42,543 bases of DNA from DATBFX01 sp036558305 (GTDB lineage Bacteria; Chloroflexota; Chloroflexia; Thermomicrobiales; UBA6265): assembly GCA_036558305.1 (NCBI GenBank), contig DATBFX010000142.1, positions 1 to 42,543 of the forward strand, read 5' to 3'. The translations under genes and the position numbers were made by a program. Under the pieces are notes generated by a model. That model was given only the letters and a program-made list of their open reading frames with translations. It did no database searches and was not told the DNA's origin. This document shows, piece after piece, positions 30,072 through 37,341 of this stretch. Positions within the stretch are counted from its first letter, which is position 1; every line of letters starts with the position of its first letter.

Positions 30072-30458
30072 CCTCGGGGCCTCTCCGACACCGTCCTCGG
30101 CCGCGCCGGCCGCGTCCACATCACCCAGGACCCCGATGGCACCATCTGGGTCGGCGGCGGCACCGTCACCTGCATCAGCGGTCAGGTCGAGCTGTGACCG
30201 CACCTCGTCGTGAGCCAACCCGGACCACGTCCTCGCTCGCCCCTGCCATGCTGCCCCCGCCGGGATGAGCAACGCCGCGCGAACGACCGTTCCCGACCGC
30301 CTTGACACGACCTTGCAATAACCGGCCGCGGCACGCTGTCGCCCCCGTCACGCGTCGCGCCCGATCATCTTCCCGGAACGAACCCACCGCCGCCGGCGCG
30401 GAGCAACGCGACCGCCCTCGCCACACGGTGGCCCTGCCGCGCCGAGGAGGACCCAGCC
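30072..30458. other. Intergenic stretch carrying the phzF 3' duplicate
   Basis: 387 bp between the molybdoenzyme and the GyrI-like gene. The first 126 bp hold the phzF-end duplicate; the rest (30198-30458) shows no gene and no clear terminator. A TTGACA hexamer stands at 30302-30307 without an obvious -10 partner. Confidence 0.6.
30090..30197 (+). pseudogene. Second copy of the phzF 3' end (36 codons)
   Basis: Encodes TVLGRAGRVHITQDPDGTIW then VGGGTVTCISGQVEL and a stop, almost identical to the end of the intact PhzF (27372-27479). I count 6 differences in 108 bp, mostly silent. It begins abruptly 18 bp after the molybdoenzyme stop and has no start codon, so it is the tail of a deleted paralogue or of a duplicated segment. 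Confidence 0.8.
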
Positions 30459-31094
30459 ATGACCGCCGCACTTCAGACACCGATCGACGAATTGAAACGG
30501 CTCTACGCGCCGCCGAAGACTCCGGTGATGGTCACCGTGCCGCCGCTCAGCTTCCTGGCGATCGACGGCCGGGGCGATCCCAACACCTCGCCGGAGTATC
30601 AGGATGCCATCAAGACCCTCTACTCCCTCTCCTACACGCTCAAGTTCGCGCTCAAGAAGGAATGCGGCCGGGACTACCGCGTCGGTCCGCTGGAGGCGCT
30701 TTGGTGGGCCGACGACATGACCGGGTTCGGCACCAATCCGGCGAAGGACGACTGGTCCTGGACGATGATGATCGCCCAACCCGACGCCGTCACGCCCGAC
30801 CGGCTGGCCCGGGTGCGCGAAGAGGTCGCCCGCAAGAAACCGCTCGCGGCACTCTCGCGGGTGCGCCTCGGACCCTTCGACGAGGGCCTCTGCGCCCAGG
30901 TCCTCTACATCGGCCCCTACAGCGCCGAGGGACCCGCCATCGCCCGACTCCACGACTTCATCCACGCCCAGGGCTACCACTTCGACGGCCGGCACCAAAA
31001 GCACCACGAGATCTACCTGAGCGACCCCCGCCGCGCCGCGCCCGAGAAGTGGAAAACGATCATCCGCCAACCCGTTGCCCCGGTCGACGCCTAG
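30459..31094 (+). CDS. GyrI-like domain protein
   Basis: 211 residues starting MTAALQTPIDELKRLYAPPK. The features VTVPPLSFLAIDGRGDPNTS PEYQDAIKTLYSLSYTLKFA, then YRVGPLEALWWADD, WSWTMMIAQPD and LCAQVLYIGPYSAEGPAIAR LHDFIHAQGY are those of the GyrI-like small-molecule-binding domain family (the YdhR/SHS2-type stand-alone group). Members bind hydrophobic or cationic small molecules and some degrade or sequester toxins. The intracellular location follows from the absence of a signal. The ATG follows aggaggacccagcc. It is convergent with the lactate racemase-like gene. Confidence 0.87.
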   Translation: MTAALQTPIDELKRLYAPPKTPVMVTVPPLSFLAIDGRGDPNTSPEYQDAIKTLYSLSYTLKFALKKECGRDYRVGPLEALWWADDMTGFGTNPAKDDWSWTMMIAQPDAVTPDRLARVREEVARKKPLAALSRVRLGPFDEGLCAQVLYIGPYSAEGPAIARLHDFIHAQGYHFDGRHQKHHEIYLSDPRRAAPEKWKTIIRQPVAPVDA

Positions 31095-31186
31095 CGTGTG
31101 CGGTCACCGCCACTTGTCGCTGCTCGCCGCGGCCGGTCTGTCCGCCCACCAGTGGTCCGCGAGATCCCAACCGCGCCCCAACAACC

Positions 31187-32446
31187 TCACGCCAGAAACG
31201 GAATCGTCATCGGCCCCTCCGGCAACACCGCGATCGGCACATCCCCCCGCGCTTCGAGCTCCTCTGCGATGCGGCAGCCGATGTCCGCCACCGGTTCCAG
31301 GTGCGCCCGCCGCACCTCGTCCGCGTCCAACTCGCTCATCAACCCCACCCGCGCCCGGAGCGCGATGATCGCCAGCAGTTGCGCCTCCCACTGGTCGTAG
31401 ACCGAGAATCCCGGCGCCGTGATCGCAGCCAGCAGCGCCCGCGGCGTCGGGTAGTCGAACAGCAGCCGCCGGAAGTTGCCGTGGTCGGGGAACCCGTCGT
31501 TGCAACGCGCGGCCGCCAGGATCAGCCCGTCCTGCTCCACCACCTGCATCGCCGCGTGCATCCCCTTCACGGCCTGGTACAGATTCTGGTCGAGCGGATA
31601 CCCGGCATTGGTCGTGACCACGATCGGAAACGGGTGCGCGCAGGCCACCATCGCCGTCTGCTTCGCGAAGGCGCACCCCGCCGCGTGCGCCGCCGCGACC
31701 TCGCCGCAGAAGAATCCCGTGATCTCCCGCCGGCGGTTCAGGGTCACGTTGACCAGGAAATCGACCGGCAAGAGCGCGCCGTTCCACCGGATCTGCTCCT
31801 GGGTGGGATTGCCCTCGAGCACACCCCAGGTACTCCTGGGGTGCCCAATCGCGGCCGCCCGGTGGTAATGCATGATCGCGGCGATGTCGGCGACCGCCGG
31901 GAACACCCCCTTGTAGCCGCCGGAGAACCCGGCCATGAAGTGCGGCTCGACGAAACCGAGCACGACGCGGCGATCCGCCTCGACGTAATCGCGCGCCATC
32001 GCCACCGGCCGCCCGTCCTCCGTCCGACCCGCCGGCGCCAGAGTGCCGGGGCCGTGCGCGTCGTGGTTCACCACCCGGTAGCCGGCGAGCACCGCGGCGC
32101 CCACCATCGCCCGCAGCTCGTCCGCCGTATTCACCCGGTGCGAACCGGTCCCGTTGATGATGACGACGTTCTTCGCCGGCACGTGCCCGATCTCGGCCAG
32201 CACCCACGGCAGCAGGCGATCGGTCGGCAACGGCCGCGTGATGTCCGGGATCACGATCGCCACCCGCTCGTGCGCCGCCACGCACTCCCGCAACGGCTTG
32301 CCGCCGATCGGGCGGCGCACCGCGTCCGCGAACGCTCCCGCCTCGTCGGCCACCCCCGGCACGAACGCCGGCTCGATCACCCGCGCCCGCGACGACGGAA
32401 TCTCGACGTCGATCCCCTCCGTCCCGTATTGCAGGTGCACCTTCAT
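31187..32446 (-). CDS. larA: Nickel-dependent lactate racemase-like protein (LarA family)
   Basis: 419 residues. The family core is VAIVIPDITRPLPTDRLLPW, INGTGSHR, GFVEPHFMAGFSGGYKGVFP, and MHYHRAAAIGHPRSTWGVLE GNP. The residues known from Lactobacillus plantarum LarA are all present with a constant offset of five: H103, H169, K179 and H195 correspond to H108, H174, K184 and H200, which bind the nickel-pincer nucleotide cofactor. Racemisation or epimerisation of lactate or a related 2-hydroxy acid in the cytoplasm is therefore likely; substrate breadth in this family is wide. The cofactor genes larB, larC and larE are not in this window. Its ATG overlaps the stop of the LLM gene (ATGA). A ggaggaacgggc site precedes it. 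Confidence 0.9.
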   Translation of the reverse strand: MKVHLQYGTEGIDVEIPSSRARVIEPAFVPGVADEAGAFADAVRRPIGGKPLRECVAAHERVAIVIPDITRPLPTDRLLPWVLAEIGHVPAKNVVIINGTGSHRVNTADELRAMVGAAVLAGYRVVNHDAHGPGTLAPAGRTEDGRPVAMARDYVEADRRVVLGFVEPHFMAGFSGGYKGVFPAVADIAAIMHYHRAAAIGHPRSTWGVLEGNPTQEQIRWNGALLPVDFLVNVTLNRRREITGFFCGEVAAAHAAGCAFAKQTAMVACAHPFPIVVTTNAGYPLDQNLYQAVKGMHAAMQVVEQDGLILAAARCNDGFPDHGNFRRLLFDYPTPRALLAAITAPGFSVYDQWEAQLLAIIALRARVGLMSELDADEVRRAHLEPVADIGCRIAEELEARGDVPIAVLPEGPMTIPFLA

Positions 32447-33348
32447 GCCCGTTCCTCCGCTCGACCGGCGCACCCCAGACGATGTTCGATCGCTTCCTTG
32501 GCGCGCTTCAAGGCGTCGATGTGGGCCTGGGGCGACGTGAACCCGGCGCCGATCGTGCTGACCGCCAGGTGCGTCGCCCCGATCGCCCGCCACGCGTCGA
32601 CGTGCCCCGCCCAACCCTCCTGAGGCACGGCGCCGAGGGTCAGGAACGCTCCGACTCCGACCGCATCGGCCGCCCGGCCCGCCCCCACCGCGTAACCGCG
32701 GAGCCGCTCGACCATCGCCCGTGCCCGGTCGTCGGGCGGGATGTCGAGGGGGAACCAGCCGTCGGCCAACCGGCCGGCCCGCGCGAGCGCCGCCTCCGCC
32801 ATCCCGCCGATCCAGAGCGGGATCGGGCGCTGTACCGGCAGCGGGTTGATCCCCGCCCCGTCGATCCGGTGCCACCGGCCGGCGAAATCCACCACCGGTT
32901 CGGTCCAGAGCGCCCGCAGCAGGGCGATCTGCTCCTCGCTGCGCGCCCCGCGGTTGCCGTAGTCGACGCCGAGCGCCGCAAACTCGTCGGGAATCCAGCC
33001 GACGCCGATGCCGAGTCGCAGCCGCCCCCCGCTCAACACGTCGACCTCGGCCGCCTGCTTCGCCACGAGCACGGTCTGCCGCTGCGGCAAGATCAGCACG
33101 CCGGTGACCAACTCGATGCGCCCGGTGAGCGCGGCCACGTAGCCGAACAGAACGAGCGGTTCGTGGAACGGTTGCCCGGTGGTGACGTCGCCGGTGTAGC
33201 CCTCGTAGCCGGAGCGGGCTGGCAGGATGACGTGGTCGAAGGCCAGGAGGTGGTCGTAGCCGAGTTCCTCCGCCGCCTGGGCGATGTCCCGGACCGCGAC
33301 CGGATCGGTGCCGATCTCGGTCTGCGGGAAGACGGCCCCGATGTGCAT
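32443..33348 (-). CDS. LLM class F420-dependent oxidoreductase
   Basis: 301 residues from the ATG at 33348; the GTG two codons earlier would overlap the gaaggag ribosome binding site. Family signs: MHIGAVFPQTEIGTDPVAVR, LGYDHLLAFDHVILPARSGY, HEPLVLFGYVAALTGRIELV TGVLILPQR, KQAAEVDVLSGGRLRLGIGV GWIPDEFAALG, and PLWIGGMAEAALARAGRLAD GWFP. This is the TIGR03619-like luciferase-like monooxygenase group that uses F420 or FMN. The reaction is not known. The 4-bp overlap with the following larA-like gene means they are made together, suggesting a shared pathway for a hydroxy acid or aldehyde (inference). A TGCTAGGCT -10-like box lies upstream at about 33424-33432. Confidence 0.9.
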   Translation of the reverse strand: MHIGAVFPQTEIGTDPVAVRDIAQAAEELGYDHLLAFDHVILPARSGYEGYTGDVTTGQPFHEPLVLFGYVAALTGRIELVTGVLILPQRQTVLVAKQAAEVDVLSGGRLRLGIGVGWIPDEFAALGVDYGNRGARSEEQIALLRALWTEPVVDFAGRWHRIDGAGINPLPVQRPIPLWIGGMAEAALARAGRLADGWFPLDIPPDDRARAMVERLRGYAVGAGRAADAVGVGAFLTLGAVPQEGWAGHVDAWRAIGATHLAVSTIGAGFTSPQAHIDALKRAKEAIEHRLGCAGRAEERA

Positions 33349-33549
33349 CGTCACTCCTTCGGTCTCGTTCGGTGCCGCGGGTGGACTGGACGCTCAGTCG
33401 TTGCTGCGGGGTTGCCATCGGGAGCCTAGCACAGGCCGGAACGAGCCGCGCGGTATCGCGATCGCCAGGCGACGCCACCGATCCCATGGGGCCGATCGGC
33501 CGGTGGTGGTTCGCGCATCACCCGGCCGATCGGTTCGTCGTTCGCTTCG

Positions 33550-35802
33550 TCAGTCCGCCGCGCCCGTCGTCGGCGCACCCACGGGCGCCGCGACCGGCGC
33601 CCCCTCGACCCGCAAGTCGGGCAGCCAGTCGAGCCAGCGCGGCAGGTACCAGTTGCGGTCCCCCAGCAGCGCCATCGTCGCCGGCACCAGGACCGAGCGG
33701 ACGACCGTCGCGTCGAGCAGCACCGCCACCGCCAGCCCGAAACCCATCTGCTGGAACATCACCAGCGTCCCCGAGGCGAACGCGACGAAGACGGCCACCA
33801 TGATCAGCGCGGCGCCGGTGATGATCTTCGCCGTCGCTTGGAGCCCGACGGCCACCGCCTCGTGGTTGTCGTGGGTGGCGTCGTAGTGCTCGCGGATGCG
33901 GGAGAGCAGGAAGACGTGGTAGTCCATCGAGAGCCCGAACAGCACGCAGAAGAGGAAGATCGGCACCCACGACTCGATCGTCGGTGTCCGCTGGAACCCG
34001 AAGAACCCGTGCAGGTAGCCCTTCTGGAACACGAGCACCATCAGCCCGTAGGCGGCGCCGACCGAGAGCAGGTTCATGGCGATCGCCTTGAGCGGCACGA
34101 CGAGCGAGCGGAAGGCGAGCATCAGGAGTAGGAAGCTCAGCCCGAGCACGAAGGCGAAGACGGGCGGCGTGTAGTCGCGGACGATCGCCTCGAAGTCGGC
34201 GCTGGAGGCCGGCCCGCCGGTGACCAGCGCCGCGGCCGGGACGGACGCGAAGGCCGCGGGGATCAGGTCGTTGCGCAACCGGTCGACCGCGGCGAGCGCG
34301 CCCGGGGAACTGGCGTCGACCGTCAGCGGGATCCGCACCAGGGCGAGGTCGCCCGTCGCGTTCCACTGCGTCGGCTCCGCGGGACCGAACACCGGGTCCT
34401 GCCCCGTCGCCGCGACGAGGCGGTCGATCCCGGCCAGCACGGCGGCGGTGCGCGGCCCGTCGACGACCACCTCGACCGGCGCCAGCCGGCCGGCCGGGAA
34501 GTCTCGGCTCAGCAGCGCGTAGGCGGTCCGCACGTCGCTGGGCGGTAGCGACTCGACGCCCGCCTGGCCGCGGTGCAGGTCGAGGTAGGGCAGGGCGGCG
34601 GCCACGAGCAGCCCGGCCGCGAGGACGACGCTGACCACCGGACGGGCCATCACGATGCGAGTAACGCGCCCCCAGAACCCCCGATGGATCGTCTCCTGGT
34701 CGTAGCGGACCTGGACGGCGACCGCGGCCGCGTCGTACCGCCGGCGGCGCGGCCAGTCGATCCGGTCGCCGAGGAGGCCGAGGAGCGCCGGGACCAACGT
34801 CAGGGTGACGGCCACCGCGGCGATGACGACCAGGATCGCCCCCGCGCCGAGGCTGCGGAAGATCACGGTCGGGAGCAGGAACATCCCCAGCAGCGCCAGC
34901 ACCACCGTGGCGCCGGAGAAGAAGACGGCCTTGCTGGCGGTGCCGCCCGCCGTCTCGATCGCGTCCAGCTTGGACCGGCCGCGGCGCCGCTCTTCCCGGT
35001 AGCGGGAGACGATGAAGAGCGAGTAGTCGATGCCGACCGCCAGGCCGATCATCGTGATCATGTTGACGACGAAGAAGGAGAGGTCCATCACCCGGCCGAC
35101 GAGGGCGGTCAGACCGACGGCGACGAAGATCGAGACGAGGGAGAGAATGATCGGGACGCCCGCGGCGACGAGGGCGCCGAAGACGACGACCAGGACGACG
35201 AGGGCGGCGAGCAGCCCGAAGCCTTCGCCCCTGACCAGGTCGCTCTCGGCGAGCTTGTTGAACTCGTCGCCGACGGAGATGTCGCCGACGGTCAGGACCC
35301 GGAAGCCTGGCCGGTTCTGGGCGGCGACGGCAGCCTTGTACTCCTCGACGCGCTTGGCAGCGGCGTCGACGTCGCCGACGAGTGTGACCGGGAGCAGCGC
35401 CGTATGGCGGTCCGCGGAGACCAACCCAGCGGCCTCCGGGGCGCCGGCCGCGACGGCCTCGTCGTGGGTAGTGACTTCGGCGACGATCGCCGGCAGCGCG
35501 CGCAGGGCGGCCGCGGTCTGCGCGACGACCTGCCGGAATGCGGGGTCGTCGACGGTGGCGGTGTCGGAGCGGACGATCACGGTCTCGGTGACCGGCTGGT
35601 CCTGGCCGCCACGCAGCCGTTGCTTGAGCAGGTCGTCGGCCCGGACCGACTCCGGCCGGTTGGTGAAGGTGCCCTGGTAGGTGAGGGCGTCGCCGAGACC
35701 GGTGGCGGCGACGCCGGCGAGGACGAGGACGAGGAGCCACGCGGCGACGACGCGCCATGGGTGGCGGGCGCTCGCCCGCGCCAGTCCAGCAGTGGACAGC
35801 AT
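33550..35802 (-). CDS. MMPL family RND-type exporter
   Basis: 750 residues. The layout is that of MmpL/trehalose-monomycolate-exporter-like pumps: TM1 (WRVVAAWLLVLVLAGVAATG), an extracytoplasmic loop with LPVTLVGDVDAAAKRVEEYK, then TMs including GLLAALVVLVVVFGALVAAG, the signature NMITMIGLAVGIDYSLFIVS RYREERRRG, a second loop and TMs, FGLSMDYHVFLLSRIREHYD and the final LDATVVRSVLVPATMALLGD RNWYLP. The Asp residues in GIDYS and SMDYH are the proton relay. It exports hydrophobic molecules using the proton gradient; the substrate is unknown. The ATG follows aaaggag. It lies 114 bp downstream of the serine hydrolase gene and behind the AAA-LuxR gene, probably under one control. Confidence 0.92.
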   Translation of the reverse strand: MLSTAGLARASARHPWRVVAAWLLVLVLAGVAATGLGDALTYQGTFTNRPESVRADDLLKQRLRGGQDQPVTETVIVRSDTATVDDPAFRQVVAQTAAALRALPAIVAEVTTHDEAVAAGAPEAAGLVSADRHTALLPVTLVGDVDAAAKRVEEYKAAVAAQNRPGFRVLTVGDISVGDEFNKLAESDLVRGEGFGLLAALVVLVVVFGALVAAGVPIILSLVSIFVAVGLTALVGRVMDLSFFVVNMITMIGLAVGIDYSLFIVSRYREERRRGRSKLDAIETAGGTASKAVFFSGATVVLALLGMFLLPTVIFRSLGAGAILVVIAAVAVTLTLVPALLGLLGDRIDWPRRRRYDAAAVAVQVRYDQETIHRGFWGRVTRIVMARPVVSVVLAAGLLVAAALPYLDLHRGQAGVESLPPSDVRTAYALLSRDFPAGRLAPVEVVVDGPRTAAVLAGIDRLVAATGQDPVFGPAEPTQWNATGDLALVRIPLTVDASSPGALAAVDRLRNDLIPAAFASVPAAALVTGGPASSADFEAIVRDYTPPVFAFVLGLSFLLLMLAFRSLVVPLKAIAMNLLSVGAAYGLMVLVFQKGYLHGFFGFQRTPTIESWVPIFLFCVLFGLSMDYHVFLLSRIREHYDATHDNHEAVAVGLQATAKIITGAALIMVAVFVAFASGTLVMFQQMGFGLAVAVLLDATVVRSVLVPATMALLGDRNWYLPRWLDWLPDLRVEGAPVAAPVGAPTTGAAD

Positions 35803-35916
35803 GGCAAGACACTCCTTTCGTAACGTTTCCGCGTCGGCGAGATGGTGATTGAGCGCGGCGACCGCAGAAGGTGGGAGCGACCCGGCTTGAGACCGGCTCG
35901 TCCCGTGCCGGGAGGG

Positions 35917-37152
35917 CTAATCGGCCGGCGTCTGCGCTGCGACCGCCACCCGCACCACATCGGCGAAGACGGCGTCGATCGCCTCTTCGTCGCCCGAGTT
36001 CGCGAGCAGGACGAGGGTGAGGTCCGCCTCGGCGAGCCGGTACATGCGGCCGCCGGACCCGGCGCCGTCCCCCGGATGCCCGATGAGCGCGCCCTCGGGT
36101 GTCTGGAAGCGCATCACGCCCAGGCCCGCCTCGAAGCCCGGCCTGCCCGATGGGATGAACGTGAGCATCTGCGCCAGGGTTGCCGGCCGCAGCAGCTCGC
36201 CGCCGAACAGGGCGTCGGCGAACCGGGCCACGTCCCGCGTGGTCGAGACCATCCCCCCCGCCGTCCCCAGCGACGAGAGGTCGATGGCGCTGACGTCGAC
36301 GAGCTCGCCGTCGATCGGCTGGTAGGCGTCCGCCTTCCCCCCGCGCACCGGCTCGGTCGCGGCGAAGGTGTCGGCCAGGCCGAGGGGGTCGAGGATGCGG
36401 GCGTGCAACCGGTCGGCGAGCGCTTGGCCCGCGGCTCGTTCGACGATCAGGCCGAGCAGGACGTAGGCGGTGTTGGAGTAGTGGGAGCCTTCGCCGGGGG
36501 CGAAGTAGGGCGCGTGCTTGGCGCCGTCGGCGTAGGCGAGCACCTCCAACGGCGTCCAGACCCGGCTCCAGTCCGCCCCCGGGCCGAAGTAGGCGTCCTG
36601 CCAGAACGGGCTGTCGTCGTCGAAGTAGTCGTAGACGCCGCTGGTGTGGTTGAGGAGCTGGCGGAGCGTGATCCGGTCGACATACGGGATGCGCGCCACG
36701 ACCGGGTCGTCGAGCCACCGGCTGACGGTGTCGTCCAGGGCGAGGACCTCCTCGTCGACCAGTTGCAGGACGAGGACGGCGGTGAAGGGCTTGGTGATGC
36801 TGCCGACGCCGAAGCGGTCCGCCGGCGTCAGCGGGGTCTGGTGCTCGCGGCTGGCGAGCCCGGCGGCGCCGTCGAAGACGACCTCATCCCCGCGCTCGAC
36901 GCGGAGGGCGATGCCGGGCAGGTTACGGTCGAGACCGGCCTGGAGCACCGCGTCAAACGTCGCCGGCGGCGCTTGCGGCGGGGGCGTCGCCGCGCGGGCG
37001 TTCAGGATCGTGGTCTTGCCTCGTCCTGGTGTCCGAGCAAGGGCGGTTGCCGGCCCGCTTAGAATTGGTGCGACCATAGCCAGACTCGCAGCCGCGGCGA
37101 CATTGGAGAGCAAACAACGGCGAGATACTTTGTTCTCACGTGCGTACGGCAT
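35917..37152 (-). CDS. Tat-exported serine hydrolase (class C beta-lactamase/DD-peptidase-like)
   Basis: 411 residues. The signal is SRRCLLSNVAAAASLAMVAP (R11 R12), so it is Tat-exported. The penicillin-recognising motifs are present: S119-x-x-K122 in GVGSITKPF, the Tyr-Ser-Asn triad member YSN at 226-228 in HYSNTAYVLLG, and HPGDG near the end in place of KTG (common in the esterase/peptidase branch). The family covers D-aminopeptidases, DD-peptidases and esterases (EstB-like), so beta-lactam resistance should not be assumed. The ATG at 37152 follows agaggagatccgac. It sits between the AAA-LuxR regulator (189 bp) and the MMPL exporter (114 bp). Confidence 0.9.
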   Translation of the reverse strand: MPYARENKVSRRCLLSNVAAAASLAMVAPILSGPATALARTPGRGKTTILNARAATPPPQAPPATFDAVLQAGLDRNLPGIALRVERGDEVVFDGAAGLASREHQTPLTPADRFGVGSITKPFTAVLVLQLVDEEVLALDDTVSRWLDDPVVARIPYVDRITLRQLLNHTSGVYDYFDDDSPFWQDAYFGPGADWSRVWTPLEVLAYADGAKHAPYFAPGEGSHYSNTAYVLLGLIVERAAGQALADRLHARILDPLGLADTFAATEPVRGGKADAYQPIDGELVDVSAIDLSSLGTAGGMVSTTRDVARFADALFGGELLRPATLAQMLTFIPSGRPGFEAGLGVMRFQTPEGALIGHPGDGAGSGGRMYRLAEADLTLVLLANSGDEEAIDAVFADVVRVAVAAQTPAD

Positions 37153-37223
37153 GTCGGATCTCCTCTTATTGGAATCGATCGCTCCTCGGTCGGCGGTCCG
37201 ACGCCGGCCGGCTCCGGATGTCA

Positions 37224-37248
37224 CCGGGCACGGCTCGATGGTGCCCGG
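37224..37248. terminator. Hairpin between regulator and hydrolase genes
   Basis: ccgggcac (37224-37231) pairs with gtgcccgg (37241-37248) around a 9-nt loop, in the 189-bp gap after the regulator stop (37342). No T-run follows on the minus strand, so it may be a weak terminator, attenuator or operator. Confidence 0.25.
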
Positions 37249-37341
37249 CCGCACCGCGCCGATCATCGTCTCGATTACGTCATCGGGTTGCTTATTTCGG
37301 CGAACGACCGGAGGCGGGACTACGTAAGTAACGGCGGTCCG

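Noticed and set aside
30302..32623. 773-codon plus-strand frame
   Set aside because: Crosses the GyrI-like gene in the wrong frame and is antisense to larA; composition is His/Arg/Pro-rich.
33518..36718. 1066-codon minus-strand frame overlapping MMPL and hydrolase genes
   Set aside because: Same strand but another frame, Arg/Pro/Gly-rich; the MMPL and hydrolase frames carry all conserved motifs.
35917..37152. Beta-lactam resistance role for the serine hydrolase
   Set aside because: SxxK and YxN motifs are shared by peptidases and esterases, the third motif is HPG rather than KTG, and nothing in the context points to antibiotics.
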